Shown: one piece after another, positions 1 to 7,544 of the stretch
Layout of the letters: each line of letters starts with the position of its first letter
How positions within the stretch are numbered: the stretch's first letter is position 1
Origin: Roseiarcus sp035308145
GTDB taxonomy: Bacteria; Pseudomonadota; Alphaproteobacteria; Rhizobiales; Beijerinckiaceae
Assembly (NCBI GenBank): GCA_035308145.1
Contig: DATGHD010000153.1
Coordinates: 1 to 17,360 of the forward strand
Reading direction: 5' to 3'
Length of the DNA: 17,360 nt
Translations under genes and position numbers: made by a program
Notes under the pieces: generated by a model
Database searches by the model: none
What the model was told of the DNA's origin: nothing
The model's input: the letters and a program-made list of their open reading frames with translations, nothing else

Positions 1-1793
1 ATCCGGATCGTCGTGGAACCAAGGCGGCCGCGCATTTCATACTCGACATCCCGGCCCTCGGCTCTAGCGTGATCGACGTTCGTCTCGCGCCGATCGACGC
101 CGCCTCGCAACCGGTCTTGTTTGACGAAGTCCTCGCTCGACGACGCGCCGAGGCGGACGAGTTCTACGCCGCCGTTCAATCAAAGATCCCCGACGCCGAT
201 CAGCGTTTGGCGCAGCGCCAGGCCTTCGCAGGGATGCTGTGGAGCAAACAATACTACGGCTACGACATTCGCCGATGGCTGCAGGGCGATCCCTTGCAGC
301 CGCCGCCGCCGCGCGAACGTCAGTTCGGACGAAATACCGACTGGGGCCATCTGGCCTTGGGCGACCCCGGAAAGACCTCGGGCGGCGACATCATCTCAAT
401 GCCCGACAAGTGGGAATATCCATGGTTCGCGTCCTGGGACCTCGGATTTCACGGCGTGATTCTTTCGCTGATCGATCCTGACTTCGCCAAGTCCCAGCTC
501 ATGATGCTCACGCAGGCGCGCGTCCTCCACCCTAATGGCCAGATGCCCGCCTATGAATGGAGCTTCAGCGATGTCAATCCGCCCGTCATGGCCTGGGCCG
601 CGTTTCGCGCGTACGAAATCGATTGCAAGCTGAAGGGAACGGCCGACATCGTCTTCCTCGAACGCATCTTTCACAAGCTGATGTTGAACTTCACCTGGTG
701 GGTCAACCGCGAGGATCGCGACGGCCGCAACATCTTTCAAGGCGGCTTTCTCGGCTTGGACAATGTCGGCCCTTTCAACCTCAAAAAGGAGCTGCCGGGG
801 GGCGCTCATCTGGACCAATCGGACGGGACGGCATGGGTTGCGACATTTGCCCTCAATATGATGCGAATCGCCCTCGAACTCTCCAAAACCAATCATGTTT
901 TCGAAGATCTCGCGACGAAGTTCTTCGAGCACTTCATCTATATTTCCGAGGCGATCCACGCGACCGGCGGCGCGGGCGCCACGGGGCTTTGGGACGATCA
1001 GGACAAGTTCTATTACGACGTGTTAAGGTCGCCGGGCAAAAGCGACGAGGTCCTTCGGATACGCTCGGTCGTCGGACTCGCGCCTTTGTTTGCCACAGAA
1101 ATCCTCTTGCAGGATTTCACCGAGCCGCTTCCTCATTTCGCCGATCGGATGAACTGGTTCGTTCATCACCGCCCGGATCTGGCGAAGCTTGTTTCAAACT
1201 GGCGGGAGCCCAACCGTCAAGGTTATCGCTTGTTGTCTCTGCTTCGGCGCTATCGGCTTAGCTGCGTTCTCGCGCGCATGCTCGACGAAAAGGAATTTCT
1301 TTCGGATTTCGGCATTCGATCGCTTTCAAAATACCACAAGGATCATCCCTATAGGGTCCATCAAGGCGACGAGACGATCAGCGTGGAATACGCGCCCGGC
1401 GAAGGCACGACGCGCATGTACGGCGGCAATTCGAATTGGCGCGGTCCGATCTGGCTGCCGATCAACTATCTCATCATTGACGCCCTTCATAAGCTTCATA
1501 AGTTCTACGGGGACGAGTACAAAGTGGAGTGCCCCACAGGATCCGGGATCATCATGACGCTCGAGGGGGTGGCGCTTGAGCTGACGCGACGGCTACAGCG
1601 TCTATTCGCGCGAGAGCCGACAGGACGGCGCGCCTATCTCGGCGAATCGAAACGCCAATGGGAGGACCCCAACTTCCAGGACCGGTTGATTTTCTATGAA
1701 CATTTTGACGGCGACAACGGGCGCGGGCTTGGCGCCTCTCATCAAACGGGCTGGACCGGGCTGATCGCGCTCTTGTTTTCGGCGCCAGACTAG
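1..1793 (+). CDS. GH63-like glycoside hydrolase (MGH1-type), C-terminal part; 5' end outside the window
   Basis: The frame is open without a stop from base 3 to the TAG at 1791-1793. A GTG at 69 is only an internal codon: the upstream codons read DRRGTKAAAHF, which looks like the domain-linker region of this family, so the gene enters from the left. The visible part is the (alpha/alpha)6-barrel catalytic region of a GH63-type glycosidase, a family that hydrolyses alpha-glucosides and glucosyl- or mannosylglycerate-like compounds. Seen directly are the MPAYEWSFSDVNPP block (Glu at 555-557, Asp at 570-572, the likely general-acid region), GGNSNWRGPIWLPINY near 1420-1467, and YEHFDGDNGRGLGASHQTGW near 1695-1754 (Glu at 1698-1700, the probable base). 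Bacterial homologues of this architecture are usually about 800-900 residues, so about one third is missing. No signal peptide can be judged. Family placement is strong; the substrate is unknown. Confidence 0.85.
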   Translation, partial: PDRRGTKAAAHFILDIPALGSSVIDVRLAPIDAASQPVLFDEVLARRRAEADEFYAAVQSKIPDADQRLAQRQAFAGMLWSKQYYGYDIRRWLQGDPLQPPPPRERQFGRNTDWGHLALGDPGKTSGGDIISMPDKWEYPWFASWDLGFHGVILSLIDPDFAKSQLMMLTQARVLHPNGQMPAYEWSFSDVNPPVMAWAAFRAYEIDCKLKGTADIVFLERIFHKLMLNFTWWVNREDRDGRNIFQGGFLGLDNVGPFNLKKELPGGAHLDQSDGTAWVATFALNMMRIALELSKTNHVFEDLATKFFEHFIYISEAIHATGGAGATGLWDDQDKFYYDVLRSPGKSDEVLRIRSVVGLAPLFATEILLQDFTEPLPHFADRMNWFVHHRPDLAKLVSNWREPNRQGYRLLSLLRRYRLSCVLARMLDEKEFLSDFGIRSLSKYHKDHPYRVHQGDETISVEYAPGEGTTRMYGGNSNWRGPIWLPINYLIIDALHKLHKFYGDEYKVECPTGSGIIMTLEGVALELTRRLQRLFAREPTGRRAYLGESKRQWEDPNFQDRLIFYEHFDGDNGRGLGASHQTGWTGLIALLFSAPD

Positions 1794-1848
1794 GTCCGCG
1801 CTCAATTGCGAGAGCGAGAAGGCGGACAAAGGCCGAATGTCGACCGGT

Positions 1849-1881
1849 AAAAAAGGGGCGCGCGCTTCAAGAACCTGCCCC
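1849..1881 (-). terminator. Probable Rho-independent terminator for the small minus-strand ORF
   Basis: Read on the minus strand, GGGGC (bases 1881-1877) can pair with GCCCC (1859-1855). The intervening loop is itself GC-rich and contains GCGCGC. The stem is followed immediately by six T (bases 1854-1849). It starts about 30 bases after the stop of the small ORF at 1913-2005 and has the correct orientation to end its transcript. The stem is only 5 bp unless the loop pairs further. Confidence 0.5.
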
Positions 1882-1912
1882 TAAATCCGCGCCGCGGCGC
1901 TCCGCACGCGCT

Positions 1913-2005
1913 TTACCCGAAGTGAACCATCACCGCTGCAAAGCTGCCAAAGAACGTCAATGTAAACAAGATGGCGAAAGCGTTGTAGCTCGAAACGTGT
2001 TTCAT
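1913..2005 (-). CDS. Putative 30-residue single-pass membrane peptide
   Basis: This is a minus-strand ORF with ATG at 2005-2003 and TAA at 1915-1913. A canonical Shine-Dalgarno GGAGG sits 5 bases before the ATG, which is why this start is chosen over the longer in-frame one at 2113 that has no comparable ribosome site. The peptide starts MKHVSSYNAF and then runs through an uninterrupted hydrophobic stretch (AILFTLTFF, GSFAAVMV) ending HFG. This fits one short transmembrane helix with a lysine and two histidines near the ends. A T-run hairpin follows downstream on the same strand. I do not recognise the family. Small hydrophobic subunits of respiratory or photosynthetic complexes have this general shape, but nothing here ties it to any complex. 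Translation is supported by the ribosome site and terminator, not by homology. Confidence 0.5.
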   Translation of the reverse strand: MKHVSSYNAFAILFTLTFFGSFAAVMVHFG

Positions 2006-2376
2006 GGACGCCTCCAACCACTCGCCAGAAACCTGCTCCATGAAGCCCAGGCCTTGGAGAACTAAGCGGCTTTCCTTGTACCTCGCACTATCGATGCGCT
2101 CTGAGGCGCCCATTTCAGGTTAACGCGAACGATGAAAGCCGCGCTTTGGACGGGCATCCTCGGGATAGGCTTTCGGCGGCGCTAATCCTCAGGGCAACAA
2201 ATCGTTTCTCTTTGTTCACCCTCAGCGGCGGCCGATCGCCAGTTGCAGCCGTCAAGCGTCGGGCGCCATCGCTCATCTCAATCTGAGCAAGATCGATCTT
2301 GCGCCGCCTCCTGCTTGTGAGCGGCGTTAAAACGGAGCAATGAAAGTCGCCTCAGCGAAACGCGGGAGCGACCATT
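2006..2376. other. Intergenic stretch with no recognised gene
   Basis: These 371 bases separate the leftward small ORF from the rightward glutathionyl-hydroquinone reductase. They must hold both divergent promoters, but I see no hexamer pair good enough to place either. An in-frame extension of the small ORF to an ATG at 2113 is possible but lacks a ribosome site. No RNA gene, repeat or operator stands out. Confidence 0.4.
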
Positions 2377-3309
2377 ATGGGAATGCTCGTCGACGGCAAA
2401 TGGACCGAAAACGAAGAGGCCTATCGCCGGGGCGGCGCCTTCGTCCGGGCCGCCGCCGCGTTCCGGGCTTTCGTCTCGAACGATAGCGGGTCGCCCTTTC
2501 CCGCCGAGGCGGGACGTTACCATCTCTATGTTGCAAACCCTTGTCCCTGGTGCCACCGCACCCTGATCTTCCGGGCGCTCAAGAACCTCGAAGACGTGGT
2601 GTCGCTCGGCGTGGTCGACCCGCTCATGCTCGAGGGCGGCTGGAAGTTCAAAGAGCCGGACCCGATCACCGGCGCAAACTTCGTGCATGAGCTCTATGCA
2701 AAGGCCGACCCTAACTACACCGGGCGGGTCAGCGTGCCCGTTCTGTGGGACAGAAAGAAAGGGACAATCGTCAACAACGAATCCTCGGAAATCATCCGCA
2801 TGTTCAACAGCGCTTTCGACGCGCTGACGGGCAACCGGACAGACTACTATCCGGCGGCGCATCGTTCCGAGATCGACGCCGTCAATACGCGCGTCTACGA
2901 GACTGTGAACAATGGCGTCTATCGCTGCGGCTTCGCCAAAGAGCAGAAGATCTACGAAGCGGCGGCGACCGAGCTCTTCGAGACGCTCGACTGGCTGGAA
3001 GCGCGATTGGCCAAGAGCCGCTATCTCTTAGGGGATAGGATGACCGAGGCCGACTGGCGCTTGTTTCCGACGCTGTTCCGGTTCGACGCCGTCTACTATG
3101 GCCTTTTCAAGTGCAACCTGCGCCACGTCTACGAATATCCGGCGCTATGGTCCTTTACGAGAGCGCTCTATCAAGAGCCCGGCGTCGCCGCGACCTGCGA
3201 CATCGACCAGTGCAAGCTGCACTATTATGGCAGCCTCAGGATGATCAATCCGAACGGAATCGTCCCCAAAGGCCCAGCGCTGGATTTCGGCGCGCCGCCG
3301 CGGAGCTAG
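2377..3309 (+). CDS. Glutathionyl-hydroquinone reductase (Xi-class GST, YqjG/ECM4 family)
   Basis: The 310-residue protein is full length for the family. It is expected to reduce glutathionyl-hydroquinones to hydroquinones, releasing oxidised glutathione, in the cytoplasm. The sequence shows the family N-terminus (MGMLVDGKW), then RYHLYVANPCPWCHRTLI with catalytic Cys56 in a CPWC motif and a second Cys59, and then the typical VVDPLMLEGGW. NNESSEIIRMFN in the thioredoxin-like domain binds the glutathione gamma-glutamyl part. The alpha-helical C-terminal domain carries GDRMTEADWRLFPTLFRFD and the family end YGSLRMINPNGIVPKGP. The ATG at 2377 follows GGGAG by 8 bases. A second ATG two codons later is possible. 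It precedes the CoA-ligase/VOC/GST group on the same strand and may supply reductive thiol chemistry for it, but the 236-base gap downstream leaves co-transcription open. Confidence 0.93.
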   Translation: MGMLVDGKWTENEEAYRRGGAFVRAAAAFRAFVSNDSGSPFPAEAGRYHLYVANPCPWCHRTLIFRALKNLEDVVSLGVVDPLMLEGGWKFKEPDPITGANFVHELYAKADPNYTGRVSVPVLWDRKKGTIVNNESSEIIRMFNSAFDALTGNRTDYYPAAHRSEIDAVNTRVYETVNNGVYRCGFAKEQKIYEAAATELFETLDWLEARLAKSRYLLGDRMTEADWRLFPTLFRFDAVYYGLFKCNLRHVYEYPALWSFTRALYQEPGVAATCDIDQCKLHYYGSLRMINPNGIVPKGPALDFGAPPRS

Positions 3310-3545
3310 TCGGGCTTTCCGTGGTTGAGGCGCCACGTTGCGGACACGTTCGACTTTGGCGCGCGAAGGAGCGTCTGATCCTCCATTCGGTTGAGCATTT
3401 CTTTTTGCACTGCCGGCTTTGCCTGGACGCCAACATTGAGAGGGGTTTCGAATTTGACGGGCGCCTGCTTGCAGGTATTCTTTTCGGCAAAGCATATCCA
3501 GGAAGGACACGCCGGTAAGGCCTTGAGGCCTGGAGGGATTTTGGC
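3310..3545. other. Spacer with a possible minus-strand gene remnant and a small inverted repeat
   Basis: No intact gene is evident. On the minus strand the frame ending at the TAG at 3308-3306 reads a balanced, non-shadow-like composition over about 55 codons (for example VKFETPLNVGVQAK and EMLNRMEDQTLL). It has no start codon or ribosome site before it runs into the antisense of the next gene, so at most it is a 5'-truncated remnant. The inverted repeat AGGCC-TTGA-GGCCT lies at 3518-3531, just before the Shine-Dalgarno of the next ORF. Confidence 0.25.
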
Positions 3546-3755
3546 ATGCTGGTCGGCAAGCGCGGCGCCGCGACGACCGCCATCTCGGCGGCGCGCAGCG
3601 ATTGCGTGACGGTTCGAGGACGCGATCTCGCCTTCGATCTCATGGGGAAGACGACCTTTACTGAATTCTTCGAGGCGCCGATCGGCTTTTTCCTGGCTTC
3701 CAAGGGCGAAGAGGCAATTCATCATGCCGTCGACGCGTCAGGCGAAGCCTCATGA
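3546..3755 (+). pseudogene. Truncated citryl-CoA lyase / citrate-synthase-like N-terminus
   Basis: The ORF encodes 69 residues with a good ribosome site (GGAGGG at 3532-3537, about 8-9 bases before the ATG). From memory of the family, the start MLVGKRGAATTAIS followed by CVTVRGRDLAFDLMGKTTF and TEFF resembles the first 45-50 residues of bacterial citryl-CoA lyases, which are normally about 270 residues and cleave citryl-CoA to acetyl-CoA and oxaloacetate. The resemblance fades after TEFF. The frame then ends with a TGA that overlaps the next gene's ATG (ATGA at 3752-3755). None of the citrate-synthase catalytic histidines or aspartate can be present, so the product cannot be a working lyase. 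The intact ribosome site and ATGA junction mean it may still be translated and couple translation into the CoA ligase gene. It could instead be a short unrelated leader ORF. Confidence 0.5.
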
Positions 3756-5059
3756 CGATGGTCGACCCGGAAATCGAAGCAGCGTCATGGGACGGGCAGG
3801 CGCGGCGCGATGAGCCGCTTTATCGAGCGCAGATCGAGCACCTGTTTGATCGGTCTCGTTTCTACCAGGAGAAGCTTGCGCGCGCCGGCTTCCGCTCGCC
3901 GAGCGCCGTCGGCGGCCTCGATGCGATCGCAAGCCTGCCATTCACCGAAAAGGACGAGCTCCGTCAGTCGCGAAGCCGCGATGAGCCGGTCGGCGCGCAT
4001 CGAACGGCGTCGCGCGACGAGATTAAGCGCATCTATTCAACCAGCGGCACCACCGGAACGCCAAGCTATATTCCATTGACGGCGTCTGACCTCGAAGTCT
4101 GGGTGCGAACGTCGGCGCGCTCCTACGCCGCCTCAGGCGTAACGCGCGGCGAGCGGGTCGTCTCGACCTATAACGCTGGCCCCTTTGTCGCCGGCGCGGC
4201 GCTTGGCGCTTTCGACCGCCTTGATCTTTGCCACATCCCGGTCGGCACCGGAAACACCGAGCGCCTGATGGCGGCGGTGGACCTCTTGAAGCCCACCGCC
4301 GCCGTGATGACGCCGTCCTACGCCCTCCATTTGGCGGAATGGGCGCGCCAGCGCGGCATGGACCTGCCGCACTCAAGCGTCAAACGCGTGATGGTGGCGG
4401 GCGAGCCAGGCGGCGGCGAACCCGCGATGCGGGCGAAGCTCGAGGCGGCCTGGGGCGCGAGCGTCACCGAAGCGATGGGCATCGGGGATATTTCGGTGTC
4501 GCTCTGGGGCGAGTGCGAGGCCAAGGGCGGAATGCATTTCAGCGGCCGCGGTTTCGTGCATTTCGAGCTGATCGACCCGGCGACCGGCGCGCCAGTTCCG
4601 CTGGCGTCGGGCGCGGAAGGCGAGCTTGTCCTCACCCATCTGGTCAACCGCTCCGCGCCGCTGCTGCGCTTCCGCACGCGCGACCACGTTCGTCTCAACA
4701 TGGACAAATGTCCCTGCGGCCGGACCTCGCCGCGCCTGCGCTGCATCGGGCGAACCGACGACATGCTGATCGTGCGCGGGGTCAATGTCTTTCCGTCGGC
4801 GGTTCGAGAGGTCGTCAACGAATTCGCGCCAGCCGTCACCGGCCTGATCATGATCCGTCCGCGCGCGGCGGGCGTCAGGCAGGAGCCGCCGCTGCCGGTG
4901 CGCGTCGAGACGGCGCCCGGCGCCGAGACGGAAGGCCTTGCGGACCGCATACGCGCTAGGCTCCGCGACAAGCTCGTGGTGACGACGGAGATCGAGCTGA
5001 TCCCCGCCGGCAGCCTGCCGCGAAGCGAATACAAATCGAAGCTGGTCGAGAAAGTCTGA
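3752..5059 (+). CDS. PaaK-family CoA ligase (phenylacetate-CoA ligase-like, AMP-forming)
   Basis: The 435 residues are full length for the PaaK branch of the adenylate-forming superfamily, which activates a carboxylate (often aromatic) to its CoA thioester through an acyl-AMP. The phosphate-binding loop is YSTSGTTGTP at residues 95-104. Further conserved elements are VAGEPGG, the aromatic/acid block EAMGIGDISVSLWGECE, LLRFRTRDHVRL, the CPCGR pair (Cys320, Cys322) and the hinge GRTDDMLIVRGVNVFPS, after which comes the small mobile C-terminal domain. The ATG overlaps the TGA of the upstream ORF by four bases, and the VOC gene follows after four bases, so these genes are almost certainly one transcript. 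The substrate cannot be read from the sequence. The neighbours (VOC enzyme, GSTs) suggest an aromatic or otherwise hydrophobic acid, by inference only. Confidence 0.9.
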   Translation: MTMVDPEIEAASWDGQARRDEPLYRAQIEHLFDRSRFYQEKLARAGFRSPSAVGGLDAIASLPFTEKDELRQSRSRDEPVGAHRTASRDEIKRIYSTSGTTGTPSYIPLTASDLEVWVRTSARSYAASGVTRGERVVSTYNAGPFVAGAALGAFDRLDLCHIPVGTGNTERLMAAVDLLKPTAAVMTPSYALHLAEWARQRGMDLPHSSVKRVMVAGEPGGGEPAMRAKLEAAWGASVTEAMGIGDISVSLWGECEAKGGMHFSGRGFVHFELIDPATGAPVPLASGAEGELVLTHLVNRSAPLLRFRTRDHVRLNMDKCPCGRTSPRLRCIGRTDDMLIVRGVNVFPSAVREVVNEFAPAVTGLIMIRPRAAGVRQEPPLPVRVETAPGAETEGLADRIRARLRDKLVVTTEIELIPAGSLPRSEYKSKLVEKV

Positions 5060-5063
5060 ACCA

Positions 5064-5657
5064 ATGACGATGCAGAAGCTTCAGACCCAGGGTCTCCATC
5101 ACGTCACTTTGGTCGGCGCCGATCGCCAAACGTCGATCGCCTTCTGGGAGGGCGTTCTCGGCATGCCCTTCATTTTCGAGCAGCCCAATCTCGATGACGC
5201 GATCGAGAGCCATCTCTATTTCGATCCCGGCGACGGACGCCTGATAACGGTCTTCACGCGCGAGGATCGTAAGTCCCTCGGCAGGCGCACGCCGACTGAG
5301 GTCGGGTGCGTCCACCATCTCGCCTTCAACGTCTCGCGCGCCGTGTTCATGCAGGCGATCGAGCGCCTCGACGCGCGCGGCGTGAAACACACCGGCGTCC
5401 GCGACCGCATGATCTTCGACGCGATCTATTTCGAAGACCCTTTAGGCCTTCTCATCGAACTTTCCTGCTATAAGTTCGAGCCTCCGGCGGGTTTCACCCA
5501 CGCCGACGTGCTCTATGAAGCCCATCTTCTCCGCGTCGCGCGCGGCGATCGCGCCATCTCCGAGGTTCACTTGGCCGATGCGATCGAGCTTCTTGTTGCA
5601 CGGGCGCGCAAGAGCCTCTCGGCAGATCGGGCGGCGAAGAATCCGTATAGAAGGTAG
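5064..5657 (+). CDS. VOC-superfamily metalloenzyme (glyoxalase / ring-cleavage dioxygenase fold)
   Basis: The 197-residue protein has one pair of beta-alpha-beta-beta-beta modules. The first opens with GLHHVTLVGADRQTSIAFWE, the second with CVHHLAFNVSR and ends PLGLLIELSCYKFEPPAG. The metal-ligand positions of the superfamily are filled: His13, His85 and Glu132 are visible. The enzyme should therefore bind Fe2+, Mn2+, Zn2+ or Ni2+ and act as an extradiol-type dioxygenase, isomerase or thiol-conjugate lyase. About 50 residues after the second module are a low-similarity, charged C-terminal tail. The start lies four bases after the CoA ligase stop, so it is translationally linked. In the presence of two GSTs, a glyoxalase-like role on a glutathione or CoA thioester is as plausible as ring cleavage. 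I cannot separate these from the sequence. Confidence 0.85.
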   Translation: MTMQKLQTQGLHHVTLVGADRQTSIAFWEGVLGMPFIFEQPNLDDAIESHLYFDPGDGRLITVFTREDRKSLGRRTPTEVGCVHHLAFNVSRAVFMQAIERLDARGVKHTGVRDRMIFDAIYFEDPLGLLIELSCYKFEPPAGFTHADVLYEAHLLRVARGDRAISEVHLADAIELLVARARKSLSADRAAKNPYRR

Positions 5658-5750
5658 AGTGCTTGGACGCGCCGAACGAAGCAATCGGCTTCTAGGGGCG
5701 GAGTAGGGTTGGACGCAACGACGAACCATCGTCAAAAATGGGAGGACCGA

Positions 5751-6443
5751 ATGTCCGCGATTAAGCTGCATGTCATAAAGCCGAGCGTGAACAATATGAC
5801 GGCGCGCGTTTTCGTGCGCGCTGCGAAGCTCGATTTCTCCGAGGACGACGTCTACGGCAAGACCCGTTCGACCGAATTCATGGCGAAGAATCCGGCGCAT
5901 TTGACGCCGATGATGGAGGCTTCCGATCTGCCCAAAGGGGTCGTTTGGGAAAGCTGCGCGATCATGCAGTATCTCTGCAATAGACATCACCTCGATCGCT
6001 TCTATCCGACCGCGCCGGCCGCGCGCGCCATGGTCGATAGCGCGATGTTCTATATCATTGGCACGCTCTATCCCTACCTTGCCCGCGCAACCTATCCGTC
6101 GCTGGGCTTCCCCCAATACGCCGGCGAGGTCGGAGCGAGCGACGCCGACGCCGCCGCCAAGGACGCGGCTCAGAAGGCGGCCATCGCCGCGCTCGCCGAG
6201 CCGCTGGACGTGCTGCACAAGTTCTATATGAACGGCAAAGCTTTCATCGGCGGCGCGGAACCGTCCATCGCTGACATCCGGCTCGCCGCCACGCTCGAGT
6301 TTCTCGCCGTCATCGACTACCAGATGCCTGCCTGGGCCAAGCAATATATGGCGGCCATGGAGAAGGCGCTCGGCTCGGCATATTCAGAACCCGCGGCCGA
6401 CGTTCGCGGATACATCGCCTATGTGAAGTCTCAGAAAAAGTAG
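5751..6443 (+). CDS. Glutathione S-transferase, theta-like
   Basis: The 230-residue protein has the standard two-domain GST layout. The thioredoxin-like domain (about 1-85) carries the glutathione-site serine region KPSVNNMTARVF (Ser12), a PAHLTPMM cis-proline loop, and WESCAIMQYL, where Glu67 and Ser68 contact the gamma-glutamyl group. The helical domain (about 95-225) carries GKAFIGGAEPSIADIRLAAT, with the conserved N-capping box and hydrophobic staple. The ATG at 5751 is chosen because GGAGG lies 5 bases upstream; an in-frame TTG at 5709 lacks a ribosome site. It lies 93 bases after the VOC gene on the same strand and ends before a strong hairpin. It probably conjugates or removes glutathione from the electrophile handled by the preceding genes, which is inference from position. 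Confidence 0.9.
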   Translation: MSAIKLHVIKPSVNNMTARVFVRAAKLDFSEDDVYGKTRSTEFMAKNPAHLTPMMEASDLPKGVVWESCAIMQYLCNRHHLDRFYPTAPAARAMVDSAMFYIIGTLYPYLARATYPSLGFPQYAGEVGASDADAAAKDAAQKAAIAALAEPLDVLHKFYMNGKAFIGGAEPSIADIRLAATLEFLAVIDYQMPAWAKQYMAAMEKALGSAYSEPAADVRGYIAYVKSQKK

Positions 6444-6483
6444 CTTTCGCGCAGCGCTCACTCCGCGGCCGACGAACTTCGCG

Positions 6484-6513
6484 AATGGCGGCGAGTTGGA
6501 CCTCGCCGCCATT
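6484..6513. terminator. Perfect 12-bp hairpin between convergent genes
   Basis: AATGGCGGCGAG pairs perfectly with CTCGCCGCCATT around a six-base loop (TTGGAC). It sits in the 75-base gap between the ends of the rightward GST gene and the leftward MetE-like gene. That is the expected place for a bidirectional terminator. There is no clear T-run on either side, so termination may be weak or may need Rho. Confidence 0.6.
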
Positions 6514-6518
6514 GGCGT

Positions 6519-7544
6519 TTATGCGCCGACCTCGGCGCGAACGATCTTCGCGCCCTCGACCATCGCCTTCATCTTGCCGAAGGCCGATTCGCGCGGCAGA
6601 TATTTCAGGCCGCAATCGGGCGCGACGATGATGTCCTCCGCCTTGCGGTAGCGGAGCGCGCGGCGGATGCGCGCGGCGACTGTCTCCGCCGTCTCCACCT
6701 CAGGCGTCGAGAGATCGAGCACGCCGAGAATAATCTTCTGGTCCGGCACGTCGGCGAGCACGGCGCAGTCGAGATTTGCTTGCGCGGTCTCGATCGAGAT
6801 CTGCTTGCAACGGCAGCCTCTGAGCTGCGGCAAAAAAGAATAGGCGCTCGGCCGCTGGTGGATGATCGCCGCATAGCCGAAGCAGATGTGCACCGCCGTC
6901 ACGCCGGGCGCGCCTTCAAGCGCGCGGTTGAGCGCCGCCAGCCCATATTCCTCGGCGGGTTTCGGCCGCGCTTGCATATAAGGCTCGTCGATCTGCACGA
7001 TATCGGCGCCGGCGGCGAAGAGATCCTTGATCTCGGCGTTGACCGCCTCGGCGTAGTCCATGGCCGCCTCGGCGAGAGTCGGGTAGTGGTCGTTCTGGGC
7101 CTGCTGGCTCATCGTGAAGGGGCCCGGCACGGTCATCTTGACCTTGCGAGTCGTGCGCTTGCGCAGAAATTTCAAATCCTCGACTTCTACCGGACGCTTG
7201 CGGCGGATCCTGCCAACGATGCGCGGAACCGGGTTGGGATGGCCGGAACGGTCGAGCGCCATGCCGGGATTGTCGATGTCGATCCCCTCGAGCGCGGTGG
7301 CGAAACGGTTGGAGTAGCTTTCCCGGCGGATTTCACCGTCGGTGATGATATCGAGCCCGGCGTCCTCCTGGGCCTTGATCGCGAGCACGGTCGCATCGTC
7401 TTGCGCCTCGCTGAGGTAAGGCTCCGGGATGCGCCAAAGCTCCTTCGCCCGGACGCGGGGAGGAAAGCGTCCGGCGAGCTTGGCGCGATCGATCAGCCAC
7501 TCGGGTTGGGCGTAGGAGCCGACCAGCGTCGTTGGCAACAACAT
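6519..7544 (-). CDS. MetE C-terminal-domain-like zinc thiol (methyl)transferase
   Basis: The 341 residues match the stand-alone, archaeal-size form of the cobalamin-independent methionine synthase catalytic barrel (UROD/MetE-like fold). This superfamily also contains epoxyalkane:coenzyme M transferase. Seen are TTLVGSYAQPEWL at the N-terminus, ITDGEIRRESYSNRF, VPGPFTMSQQ, IVQIDEPYM and APDCGLKYLPR. The zinc ligands that activate a thiol are in place: His219 and Cys221 (HICFG), Glu252 (SIET) and Cys311 (PDCG). The ATG at 7544 follows GGAGG by 6 bases; a longer start at 7589 has no such site. Without the N-terminal MetE domain it need not use folate-polyglutamate and homocysteine. It could be a methyl transfer enzyme for another thiol or an alkyl-thiol lyase/transferase. 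It faces the GST cluster and lies 162 bases downstream of the sugar operon on the same strand. Confidence 0.85.
   Translation of the reverse strand: MLLPTTLVGSYAQPEWLIDRAKLAGRFPPRVRAKELWRIPEPYLSEAQDDATVLAIKAQEDAGLDIITDGEIRRESYSNRFATALEGIDIDNPGMALDRSGHPNPVPRIVGRIRRKRPVEVEDLKFLRKRTTRKVKMTVPGPFTMSQQAQNDHYPTLAEAAMDYAEAVNAEIKDLFAAGADIVQIDEPYMQARPKPAEEYGLAALNRALEGAPGVTAVHICFGYAAIIHQRPSAYSFLPQLRGCRCKQISIETAQANLDCAVLADVPDQKIILGVLDLSTPEVETAETVAARIRRALRYRKAEDIIVAPDCGLKYLPRESAFGKMKAMVEGAKIVRAEVGA

Noticed and set aside
69..71. GTG at 69 as the true start of the first gene
   Set aside because: The frame is open to the window edge and the upstream codons (RRGTKAAAHF) fit the GH63-like family, so the gene is cut by the left edge.
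5442..6344. 300-codon minus-strand ORF
   Set aside because: It lies antisense to the VOC and GST genes, has shadow-frame composition (Arg, Gly, His rich) and no motif.
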